Assembly (NCBI GenBank): GCA_963576735.1
Contig: OY755178.1
Span: 4,898,001 to 4,962,000 of the forward strand
Length of the DNA: 64,000 nucleotides
Reading direction: 5' to 3'
Origin: Bedellia somnulentella
Taxonomy: Eukaryota > Arthropoda > Insecta > Lepidoptera > Bedelliidae
The notes under the pieces were generated by a model that worked only from the letters and a program-made list of their open reading frames with translations, searched no databases and had not been told where the DNA came from. The position numbers were made by a program, and so were the translations under genes. Below are positions 55,201 to 62,239 of the stretch, piece by piece; the first letter of the stretch is position 1; each line of letters starts with the position of its first letter.

Positions 55201-58200
55201 TGAGATGAAGACCCTTTATTGTGGTGGAGACTTAAGAGCTTATTCCATTACACTTTGTCGTTTCTGAATTCAGACGTCCTTTGAAGTTACTGCCGCAGAC
55301 GCTTGTTATTCCACTACACAAATTTGTCTACTTTTCAGAAGCCTAGCGTTCTGAACGTTATTCCACTAGTCTGAATTCAGATTCTGTGGCTCTCAGACGT
55401 CTTCATTCAGACAAATGGAATAAGCTCTTTAATACTAAATATAAAGGTTTTTCCATCTCCCATCGTTCGCACAATTATTTAGTTCAGCAGGCTTAATTTA
55501 TGATCCCCTTAGAAATCCACTTGAAGATGAAAAAGCCGCAAAACTCTTATTGGTCAAATATACATACCCTCTTCTTAATTTTGAATACTAGTTGATTAAA
55601 TAAGTAATTAAAGCGTACCATCAATGTACGCTATGTACCTATTTCATTGAAATACAGTCATTTTTATTATACCATAAATGAATATTTTTCTATATCCACT
55701 TTTACCTCCGCCTCCGCGTCCGCCTCCTCCCCCTCCGCTAAGGAGGCCTTCGTAACAACCGATCGCCAGGAGGTGGATATATTTTCGTGCACCCTGAGAC
55801 ATTTCACAAATGCACCATATAAATACTTATGTGAAGTATTTTAAAAATTTATAGTTTATTTTTAGTAGTACAAACACAATGTTATTTTTAAATGTAAAAA
55901 ATTTAATTATTTTGTAAGTATGATGTAATCGCATAAGGTTCTACCTGTAAAGATTATGTTTTTAAGTTAAATAAATAAATTTATCCCATATATTTTTTTC
56001 TTTTAACATACATATATATACTCACGGTTATAAATCCCTAGATGGGGTAGCCAGAGCTAAGGACTTTGAAATTCCTCAGCCACTTTTGGAAAGTTTAGTG
56101 GAGAAAAGATGGTAAAATAAAGGTTGTTGATGATGGGTCTCCAACCTCATCGCCCAAAAATCCCCTAAAAGCCCCATTACCGTTAGTCGCCTCTTACGGA
56201 CACCCACCGGAAGAAATGGGGTAGTGCTATTCTAAGCCGACACTACACAGCACTCTCACGCACTCTTTTAACTGTTGATTTATTTGCAGATAGAAAAATC
56301 TGGAATGATCCGAACTGCGATAGGCATAGCGAAGAACGAGGGTGTGCTAAAGCTATGGAGTGGATTGATGCCGATGTTCCAAAGACATATGATCTACTCG
56401 GGATCCCGACTCATGATATACGAGAAGATGAGGACTGTGTTGCATGATGAGCACGGGAAAATGTCCCTCGGTGCTTCTTCGGTGGGTGAGTTTCATTAAT
56501 TTATAACATAAACGTTCACGCCGTTTATCCCCGAAGGGGTTGGCAGAGGTACCAATACTCCTGAACTCACATGGCAAGCGCCATCTAGTTTCCAGAGAAG
56601 GTACCCACGTTTTGCTTAGACAGTGTACTCACGTGATAGGGGGCAGGCCTATCTCCGTTTTGTACGAATACACTGTCACATGACTAAGTACAACTCAGCC
56701 ATGTGGGTTTCCTCACGATGTTTTCCCTCACCGTTAGCAACCATGATAAATTAACCACACATATGACTTTAGAAAAGACAAATTGGTGTAGGCCCGTCCC
56801 AGGATTGGAACTCACGCCCTTCTGTTTTTTGGGCGGGAGTTCTACCCACTGGACTATCATGTCGCTATAATTTCATTAATTTATGTAGTAGTTAAAGTAT
56901 GGTAATGCGGTAAATGGAGCAATGAATAGCGTAATGATCAGTCAATCGGTGTCTGAAAAGGCCCGAATGGCTGTGCATGATGCTGTTCTTGCTCCTACGC
57001 TTATGTATGGAAGCGAATGTTGGGTGTGGCAGAAGAAGCATGAGAGCAGAGTGAATGCAGTAGAGATGAGGTCCCTCAGAAAAATTTGTAATGTTAGATT
57101 GTGTGACCGAGTGAGAAATAGTGTTATTCGTGAAAAGTGTGGTGTGAAAGATGATATTGTAAGAAAGATAGAAAAAGGAATGTTGAGATGGTTTGGGCAC
57201 ATAGAGAGGATGGATGATAGAAAATTGGTAAAAGGGATCTATAGAGCTAGTGTGGATGGTAATGTTAGTAGAGGACGACCACGGAGAACACACTTGGACC
57301 AAATTGAGAGTGTGCTCAAAAAGGCTGACGTCCGAAGTATGAATAATAAAAGAGCATGTATGAAAAGATTGATGGATGTAAACGAAGCTAGAGAGGTTTC
57401 TCAGGATCGTACGAAGTGGCGATCGATAGTCTCTGTCTACCCCAATGGGAATTAATGGCGTGAGTATATGTATGTATGTATGTAGTTAAAGTATCTTCTT
57501 TGGTTAATACTGTTCATTACCATCAATAGCGTATAATATATAACTGTGGTATGGGAAATATATTCGGACTTTCAGCAGTAGGAGTCAAAAAGTTATGCAT
57601 AAAATTGTGCACCTGAAAAAACATCCTATATTTAAATATATTCGTTAATTATTGCCCTTATTTTAAATGCATTGTTATATAATCATATCTCGGAACTATT
57701 AAGGAGAGTCAAATTATTATGTTATCTAAAAAACCTTACATGATGCCAGTTTCTTTTAAAGGATGCAAAACAAATAGTTTTATTGTAATCTTCAGTTTCA
57801 CATTGAGATAGTTAGACCCTAAAAAAATATGATCAAATTTCTCCTGGGTGCTCCTTTCTCCTTTCTATACGATGCAGCTTAGGTAAACACACCTTTGCTC
57901 CGCCAGAGCGGCCCTCAGTTGCCCGGCACACAAAAATTCACGATAAACCCGCACAGGCCACAGGACCTGTAGTAACCAATCGTTTGAAAAAAGAAAACAA
58001 GTTATAGTAAAACAAAACTCCTCAGGTGGCTTAGTAGCTGGCTCCATAGCCCAGTTGATAGCGTCTCCGACAGACCTGGTGAAGGTGCAGATGCAGGCCG
58101 AGGGCAGACGACGGCTGATGGGAAAACCGCCCAAGTTCAACAACTGCAGGGAAGCCTACCGCTCTCTTTATCGAGAGAGCGGGATTTTAGGGTTTTGGAG

Positions 58201-58820
58201 AGGTATGATATTTTATTTTATGAATATCCTATAGAAACTCTCGTATAGCGAACACCCGGATTATTGCATTAGTTTTGCAATATAGACAGTAGATACGAGA
58301 GCTATACTGAAAGTAAAGTAAAAACTTTCCCGCGGAGATGTCGTAGAAGCCGAATACAATTCAGGAGCTTTTAAAGTGATGGTTTGGCGATGCTAATACG
58401 ATATTTATTATATTTGACGAAAGATATGCTGGAGACTTATCACCAGCATATCTTTCTTTTACAATCTCAACCCACTCAACTTCCAAAAGTAGCTGAGAAT
58501 TTTCAAAATCTTAACTTCTAGCAATCCCTTTTTGTGATTTATAATTATACCCCTCCGTATATGAATAGAAATAAAAGCTAGTTTCTCTTCTAAACAGGCG
58601 CAATCCCAAACGTGCAACGTGCCGCCTTAGTCAACATGGGAGATCTAGCAGCATACGACTTCACCAAGCACTATCTGATCGACGAGTGGGCGATGGCGGA
58701 CTCTCCGCTGGTGCACGCGATTGCCGCGTTCGCCGCCGGCTTCGTGGCCGCCGTGGTTGGGACGCCCGCGGACGTACTCAAGACCAGGCTGATGAACCAA
58801 CCGGTTGGGCCGGATGGACG
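46150..58820 (+). CDS. UCP4: Mitochondrial uncoupling protein 4 (gene span, last exon outside window)
   Basis: Five exons (46150-46252, 51619-51695, 56290-56485, 58026-58202, 58598-58820) join in frame into 258 codons plus two bases. The protein is a mitochondrial carrier of the inner membrane. All three Px[DE]xx[KR] signatures are visible: PFDLTKTR, PTDLVKVQMQ and PADVLKTR. Blocks TYPFDLTKTRLQIQ, LKLWSGLMPMFQRHMIYSGS, PNVQRAALVNMGDLAAYDFT and TPADVLKTRLMNQP match animal UCP4. The family is thought to dissipate proton potential or carry anions; the substrate of insect UCP4 is not settled. About 60-70 C-terminal residues of the third repeat are missing because the window ends. The exon 2-3 junction lacks the usual YRG segment, so a small exon may have been missed. 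Confidence 0.93.
46290..46470 (-). mobile_element. Old SINE-B copy
   Basis: Strongly diverged reverse copy with 'tatagccagcgctt', 'gatgggtctctaac' and 'cccgcgcgggaagaaaag'. Confidence 0.6.
46535..46813. repeat. Possible small TIR element
   Basis: TTCACACGTACCG and its complement CGGTACGTGTGAA stand 250 bp apart around GC-rich sequence. No target duplication was found, so only tentative. Confidence 0.35.
46925..47115 (-). repeat. Unclassified repeat-like block
   Basis: On the - strand 'cacgaaggactggaacctac' and 'gagccgggaccgaccgct' resemble repeat sequence common in Lepidoptera. An open frame crosses it but has no recognisable domain. Confidence 0.35.
47350..47560 (+). mobile_element. SINE-B copy, 5' truncated
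   Basis: Starts in 'ggtgggtgatcgtaagaggc' and ends with a (TATG)n tail. TATTAAAATTAT occurs on both sides, a 12-bp duplication. Confidence 0.88.
47904..48233 (+). mobile_element. Composite SINE-B copy
   Basis: Variant subfamily head ('cgtgtggtgccggcttag'). The 3' part from 'cttccaaa' to 'gctctggctac' occurs twice (48060-48110 and 48140-48195), as if two copies recombined or the template was switched. Confidence 0.8.
48610..48878 (+). mobile_element. SINE-B copy
   Basis: Diverged copy with a small internal insertion near its 5' end ('cagctgttagttgtcagctg'). Confidence 0.82.
48880..49335. other. Intron, nothing recognised
   Basis: No supported feature within this part of UCP4 intron 1. Confidence 0.35.
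49336..49730. mobile_element. Palindromic element, 395 bp, ATCCCACC ends
   Basis: The left arm (from ATCCCACCAAAAACATTTTC) is repeated in reverse at the right end over more than 120 bp. The right arm lacks about 50 bp that the left arm has ('actcgcactgtcaaaaag' region). Its ends and a subterminal 'agatctcat..agccaag' are shared with 61539-62237. No coding capacity. Confidence 0.85.
50040..50475 (+). repeat. Interspersed repeat with GGGGGCAC hairpin
   Basis: Ends in the perfect hairpin GGGGGCAC-TACC-GTGCCCCC (about 50439-50459). Contains 'tgatcatcagtgagtcagtg' and 'gcgcttcgagaaaagg'. The same sequence lies in opposite orientation at about 60170-60500. Class unknown; a terminal hairpin would suit a Helitron-type or other non-autonomous element. 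Confidence 0.6.
50480..50825. other. Intron, nothing recognised
   Basis: No supported feature. Confidence 0.3.
50826..51065 (-). mobile_element. SINE-B copy
   Basis: Near-consensus reverse copy in UCP4 intron 1. Confidence 0.9.
51214..51495 (+). mobile_element. SINE-A copy, diverged, tail lost
   Basis: tRNA-like head ('cgtgatagctaaacgggtag', 'caggtttaaatctc') and body ('ggtgaggaaacccacatgg'). It ends about 120 bp before UCP4 exon 2. Confidence 0.85.
51619..51695 (+). CDS. UCP4: UCP4 coding exon 2
   Basis: Acceptor 'attgtttcag', donor 'gtaata'. Reads VTYPFDLTKTRLQIQSEVAA then AKHGYK, carrying the first carrier signature PFDLTK. Phase 1 in, phase 0 out. Confidence 0.92.
51969..52106. mobile_element. 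138-bp foldback MITE (copy 3), TAA target duplication
   Basis: Same length as copies 1 and 2, in the opposite orientation. TAA at 51966-51968 and 52107-52109. It lies only about 170 bp from the Harbinger transposase remnant. Confidence 0.9.
52280..53998 (+). pseudogene. Harbinger (PIF) transposase, broken
   Basis: N-terminal part (52311-52660) reads RKRKRSKWTKKWLLN, then with frameshifts FKAFSKQALSKIILDTCRAI. The nuclease part (53262-53459) reads LQEAWKKIANDLEQKLNFPH, CLGPFDGKHVRI and YFYNYKGFHSTVLMA, the first catalytic Asp region of DDE_Tnp_4. Then 53560-53799 (VFIGDTFAR, YNYR-type region, AFSILSSRF in another frame) and a C-terminal end near TAA 53996 ('agaagaattttcgaaatatt'). Several frameshifts and stops make it non-functional. 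A 594-bp antisense piece interrupts it at 52667. Confidence 0.85.
52667..53260 (-). pseudogene. BESS-domain (MADF/BESS-type) exon, antisense inside the transposase
   Basis: The - strand begins with a splice-acceptor-like T-tract and CAG near 53250, then codes SDHPVLPPRKVQKRTRDD, DIYGQNVAFKLRNMTNEQRI and YTEKLINEAMFEGELENLN to a stop at 52694, followed by an AATAAA-like signal. The D..G..VA..LR.....R..........F..EL pattern is the BESS protein-interaction motif; Harbinger elements carry such a DNA-binding partner gene. The segment is bounded by AAGTTG on both sides and splits the transposase between RNRYMK and LLQIPS. N-terminal MADF/Myb exon not seen. Confidence 0.65.
54000..54592. other. Intron, nothing certain
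   Basis: AT-rich sequence between the Harbinger and hAT remnants; no supported feature. Confidence 0.35.
54593..54856 (-). CDS. BED-type zinc finger exon of a hAT transposase
   Basis: 87 codons from ATG 54856: MFNEIMKPRTSPIWNYFVYI, NDSSAKCKVCQKVYSRKGRT then TSALKSHLKAIHFERFAEF. CxxC followed by HxxxxH and the aromatic W at the start define a BED finger, the DNA-binding head of hAT (ZBED) transposases. The catalytic part is not found in the window, so it is either a solo exon or a relic. The GC-rich stretch at 54945-55065 upstream may be the old element promoter. Confidence 0.75.
   Translation of the reverse strand: MFNEIMKPRTSPIWNYFVYINDSSAKCKVCQKVYSRKGRTTSALKSHLKAIHFERFAEFQKLNDAAILALEMKKQMVIKYLLITYFY
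55074..55762. mobile_element. Probable hAT-like element with CCTCCGCC-rich ends
   Basis: Left end 'cggttgtaacggaacttcgc' then CTCCGCCTCC. Right end, reversed, 'cggttgttacgaaggcctcc' then AGCGGAGGGGG. CTCCGC repeats beside such ends are common in insect hAT elements. No clear 8-bp duplication. A 194-bp MITE is nested inside. Confidence 0.55.
55235..55428. mobile_element. 194-bp MITE with TTA target duplication
   Basis: Ends AGAGCTTATTCCATT and the exact complement AATGGAATAAGCTCT. TTA at 55232-55234 and 55429-55431. 'ttattccacta' recurs twice inside. The 3-bp TWA duplication suggests Harbinger mobilisation. Confidence 0.85.
56006..56251 (-). mobile_element. SINE-B copy
   Basis: Full-length reverse copy ending about 38 bp before UCP4 exon 3, close to its branch-point region. 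Confidence 0.9.
56290..56485 (+). CDS. UCP4: UCP4 coding exon 3
   Basis: Acceptor 'tatttgcag', donor 'gtgagt'. Reads IEKSGMIRTAIGIAKNEGVL, KLWSGLMPMFQRHMIYSGSR and LMIYEKMRTVLHDEHGKMSL then GASSV, covering the rest of carrier repeat 1 and the start of repeat 2. Phase 0 in, phase 1 out. Confidence 0.93.
56505..56872 (-). mobile_element. SINE-A copy, full length
   Basis: Tail 'ataacataaacgttcacgcc' starts 20 bp after UCP4 exon 3. tRNA head at the right with reverse 'tgatagtccagtgggtaga'. Nearly identical to the copy at 28382. Confidence 0.92.
56901..57481 (+). mobile_element. RTE LINE, 5'-truncated, 13-bp target duplication
   Basis: Flanked by GTAGTTAAAGTAT at 56888-56900 and 57482-57494. Its open frame (56922-57455) reads MISQSVSEKARMAVHDAVLA, TLMYGSECWVWQKKHESRVN, LRWFGHIERMDDRKLVKGIY and ends WRSIVSVYPNGN. 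3' end 'aatggcgtgagtatatgtat'. Recent insertion. Confidence 0.95.
57490..58025. other. UCP4 intron, nothing recognised
   Basis: No supported feature. Confidence 0.35.
58026..58202 (+). CDS. UCP4: UCP4 coding exon 4
   Basis: Acceptor 'aactcctcag', donor 'gtatga'. Reads GGLVAGSIAQLIASPTDLVK, VQMQAEGRRRLMGKPPKFNN and CREAYRSLYRESGILGFWR. Carries the second carrier signature PTDLVK and the matrix loop of repeat 2. Confidence 0.94.
58375..58562 (+). mobile_element. Old SINE-B copy
   Basis: Recognisable 'cccactcaacttccaaaagt' and 'tgatttataattatacc' near the 3' end; strongly diverged. It ends about 35 bp before UCP4 exon 5. Confidence 0.65.
58598..58820 (+). CDS. UCP4: UCP4 coding exon 5
   Basis: Acceptor 'cttctaaacag', donor 'gtgagt'. 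Reads GAIPNVQRAALVNMGDLAAY, DFTKHYLIDEWAMADSPLVH and AIAAFAAGFVAAVVGTPADV then LKTRLMNQPVGPDGR. Third carrier signature PADVLK and the NxGD block of UCP4. GC-rich relative to flanks. The final exon (rest of repeat 3) was not found up to 64000. Confidence 0.95.
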
Positions 58821-59100
58821 GTGAGTTTCTGCTAAGTGCTAAGAAAATGTATGAATGACAGTTGCATGCTTAATGATGTCACGTTCCACGAGCGAGCGAG
58901 CAATCCCTCTTGATATATACATATCTTATACCATGTCTTTTTGAGATTTTAATGTGATATTATGATTGATAAATTTAGATTTTTGTCATTTTTATAGTTC
59001 TTCCCCGTGGTGGCCATCGTGAAGATGCGTCTAACGATATCTCATTTTTCTGTTCAAAATTATGAATTGTAGTTAAAGAAGTTAAAGTTGATGGAATATA

Positions 59101-59465
59101 TACATACATTCATACATATACTCACGGCTCACGGCAATAAATCCCTAGGTAGTGCCGTGTAGTGCCGGCTTAGAATGTCGCTACCCCTTTCTACCCACGG
59201 GTGTTGTAAGAGGCGACTAAGGGTATTGGGGCTTTTTATTGGATTTTTAGGCGATGCGGTTGGAGACCCATCACCAAAACCCTTTATTTTAGCATCATTT
59301 CCCCACTAAACTTTCTAAAAGTGGCTGAGGAATTTAACTCCTTAGCTCTGGCTACCCCTTCAAGGGATTTATAGCCGTGAGTATATGTATGTATGTTTGT
59401 ATGATAGCCAGAGTTTCAGAATAAGTAATTCCTCAGCCATAGAGGAAAAAGTTGGTAAAATAAAG
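59101..59465 (-). mobile_element. SINE-B copy interrupted by another SINE-B
   Basis: 59101-59150 ('catacatatactcacggc', 'aataaatccctagg') and 59405-59465 ('agccagagtttcagaataag') are one reverse copy split by a forward insertion at its 'ccctag|..agccagag' point. Confidence 0.8.
59153..59402 (+). mobile_element. SINE-B copy (variant subfamily) nested in SINE-B
   Basis: Full-length forward copy, head 'gtgtagtgccggcttagaat', tail (TATG)n. It gives the relative age of the two subfamilies. Confidence 0.9.
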
Positions 59466-59882
59466 GTCATTAAATGGAATATATTATAATACGTATTAAC
59501 CTAATCGGTCAAAATGATAATACTTACCCCTTCATGCTTCCCAGTAGTCGGGTAAAATATAGTGGCACTTGGTTGTTACCCAAAATTTTGTTGAAAAGAT
59601 AACATTATCACCTCGAAATCCTTGAACTCTGGTAAGCAAACTTGGCCGACAACAGAGATAAAACCTATCTTATCTATTCACAGCAATCGTTGGGTTCAGA
59701 AACATGTGCGTTGCGTAGTAATTTATCATTTTATGCCTAAAATAAAAAGGTCTTTTTCAAAAATCAATAGATTAATTAAAATCATAGTCTGAACCGTTGC
59801 TTAGCTGAATGAAAAAGACGAATTTAATAATTTCGTTTGTCGGTATCCTTTTTTGATTAATTTAAGTTGCTTTGAGTTTTTC
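59466..59882. other. Nothing recognised
   Basis: No supported feature; presumed UCP4 intron. Confidence 0.3.
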
Positions 59883-60141
59883 CATACATACATACATATA
59901 CTCACTACATATCCAGGCTATAAATCCCTTAAAGGGGTAGCCAGACCTAGGGAATTAAAAATTCCTCAGCCACTTTTGGAAGTTACGTGGGGAAAAGATG
60001 GTGATGGTAATAAAGGTTGTTGGTGACGGGTCTCCAACCACATCGCTCAAAAATGCCTTAAAAGCCCCAATACCGTTAGCCGCCTCTTACGTACACCCAC
60101 CGAAAGAAACGGAGTGTTATTCTAAGCCGACACTACACAGC
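59883..60141 (-). mobile_element. SINE-B copy
   Basis: Reverse copy with (TATG)n tail complement at the left and a short insertion ('tacatatccagg') near the 3' end. Confidence 0.88.
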
Positions 60142-60169
60142 TACTGTATAAACTTTACTTACTGTATTT

Positions 60170-60500
60170 TTTCCACTTATCTGGGGGCACGGCAGTGCCC
60201 CTGCCAAGTCTCGAGCAAAACGGGCACGGCCGTACCATCTTTTCTCGAAGCGTTTCGCGGCTGTTTCGCCCCCCCTTTATCTTCGACGTGGACAAAGCTA
60301 GGAGTTTAGGTTTTCGGTGAATAATAGTAGGCATTGGAACAAGCTTAAGTTCGAAATTACACGCCAAATGAATTAATAGTTTAGGAGTTACGGTCGATCA
60401 AAGTTACACCATTTTGTCACTCACTGACTCACTGACAGATCATCAAAAATCTAAGGTACTTCTAGCAGACTTAGAAACTTCAAATTTTGCACCAAGATAG
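60170..60500 (-). repeat. Interspersed repeat with GGGGGCAC hairpin
   Basis: Inverse copy of 50040-50475: 'atctgggggcacggcagtgc', 'cttttctcgaagcg' and 'cactcactgactcactgac'. The hairpin stem has one mismatch here. Confidence 0.6.
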
Positions 60501-61124
60501 GTCATTAGCCACATATAAAGGAAAAATTATAAAAACATTAAAAAATTATATGCCATAGAAAACAATTTTATATTTGCGGTTTGGCAAGAACATTATGTAT
60601 GGATTTTGACTGCATTGTTAACTTTGTTCGTTGTTCAAGTACCTATTCAATTGGATGAATACATACATAGAATAGAAAAGAATAATATAAATGTAATACA
60701 TAGACTATCATTAATACAAATTAATACATAAAGTACATTAAATTAATAAAGCTAAAACTCCATTGTATTGCGATAAATATTGTATGCGCGCTCGATAGAT
60801 GGCGTTGTACCTGTCTGAATCGCGCTATGGTTGCGTTACAAAGCGCAGTGTAAGTAGTAGGTACTTCAAAATAATTCGATAATTTTCATTTGATAGCGCC
60901 ATCTGTCTATGAAAACCCATTTCGAAACTAAAAAATATTGTAGTGATAATTGATATTCGGAGAACTTTACGTGTTATTTAGTTTAGTTTAGTTATCGTTT
61001 GTAAGTTAGTACATATATATTTATTTAGTTAGTTATTTGTTAGTTAGTTTAGTTCTATTTAGTTTGCATATATTTATATAAGTTTAAGCCCTATTGTTAT
61101 AGAAGTAATTGTAAATATAGTGTA
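60501..61124. other. Unassigned, may include the Helentron 5' region
   Basis: AT-rich. 'tagatggcg' and 'gcgccatct' occur in opposite orientations at about 60795 and 60900. No 5' end of the Helentron could be fixed. Confidence 0.3.
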
Positions 61125-61537
61125 ATGGAACGTGAAATATTGTACATAAATGGCGACCTTTGTCCACACAGAGTTATCTCTATTCCTGGAGATGGGTCGT
61201 GTTTATTTCATTCGTTGTCATACAGCATGTATGGGAGTTTTCAGTCGTCAAACAAGCATACGTGGCCCTTTCAAGAGTGACTAGTTTGGGTGGATTACAT
61301 TTAATAAATGTGAATTTTAGTAGTATCAAAGCTCAGGAGACAGCAATAGCTGAATATAATCGACTCCGAAGTATATATCGCCCAGACTTGTCTACCTTAG
61401 AAGTAACGAAGCCTCAGAGAAGAAACAGAAGAGATAGAGATAGAGAATGGGTTCTAAGCAAAGCAGTAGCTGACGTCCAAGAAATTGTGAGGTCACCTAA
61501 AAGTAAAAGAAAGAAATGCATTACAAAAAATAAATGA
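61125..61537 (+). pseudogene. Deleted Helentron: OTU protease start fused to PIF1 helicase end
   Basis: From ATG 61125 the frame reads MEREILYINGDLCPHRVISI then PGDGSCLFHSLSYSMYG, the OTU cysteine protease motif DG(S)CLF with catalytic Asp and Cys. After a junction near 61232 a different frame reads VVKQAYVALSRVTSLGGLHL, the last motif of PIF1/Rep-type helicases, and ends KRKKCITKNK at TGA 61535-61537. Helentron-type Helitrons encode Rep-helicase plus an OTU domain, so this is an internally deleted copy that lost Rep and most of the helicase. The product, if any, would be a short OTU fragment stopping at TGA (61275 region). Confidence 0.75.
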
Positions 61538-61538
61538 G

Positions 61539-62237
61539 ATCCCACCAAAAACATTAAATGTAAAAAAATGCCAAGTCTCTCGATGCAGTTTTTCCATCTT
61601 AAAAAGTTTTGAGATCTCATAGAAGCCAAGTCCTATTCAAAATATTTCGTAGTTATAAATCAACATTTAGTAATTGTATCAATAGTTTTCTTTATATTAT
61701 AATTATAGTGACTTGGCAATGAGCACAAATTAAAAGCTGCTTGCTGCCTGGAATTATATGCAAATGTTACTGACGAGACCAGTGATCAGATTATTTGTTA
61801 TGTGTGAATCATGATGGTCACTACCGACTACATGCTCCAATACAATAATTAAGAATACCTTACGGGCCATCGCTTTATAAAAGTAAATGAATCGAGAGTG
61901 CACTAAGACTGACTGCCGTTGCCGAAATTCGGTTGGGACGACACGGATAAACCAAAAGAAAATTAATTTTGTGATATTAATGTTTACGCATGCGGTGTGT
62001 GTAACTTTCAACTCCTCCAAATACGAGTATGCCGTTTTATTTGTTTCTTCTTGTGCTCATTGCCAAGTCACTATAATTATAATATAAAGAACACTATTGA
62101 TACAATTACTAAATGTTGATTTATAACTACGAAATATTTTGAATAGGACTTGGCTTCTATGAGATCTCAAAACTTTTTAAGATGGAAAAACTGCATCGAG
62201 AGACTTGGCATTTTTTTACATTTAATGTTTTTGGTGG
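61539..62237. mobile_element. 699-bp palindromic element abutting the helicase stop codon
   Basis: Arms of about 190 bp (61541-61727 and 62048-62237) are almost identical inverted copies, one visible mismatch. Ends CCACCAAAAACATT; the left arm starts two bases after the helicase stop. The right end runs straight into the (TACT)n tail of the RTE element. Confidence 0.85.
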
Positions 62238-62239
62238 TA

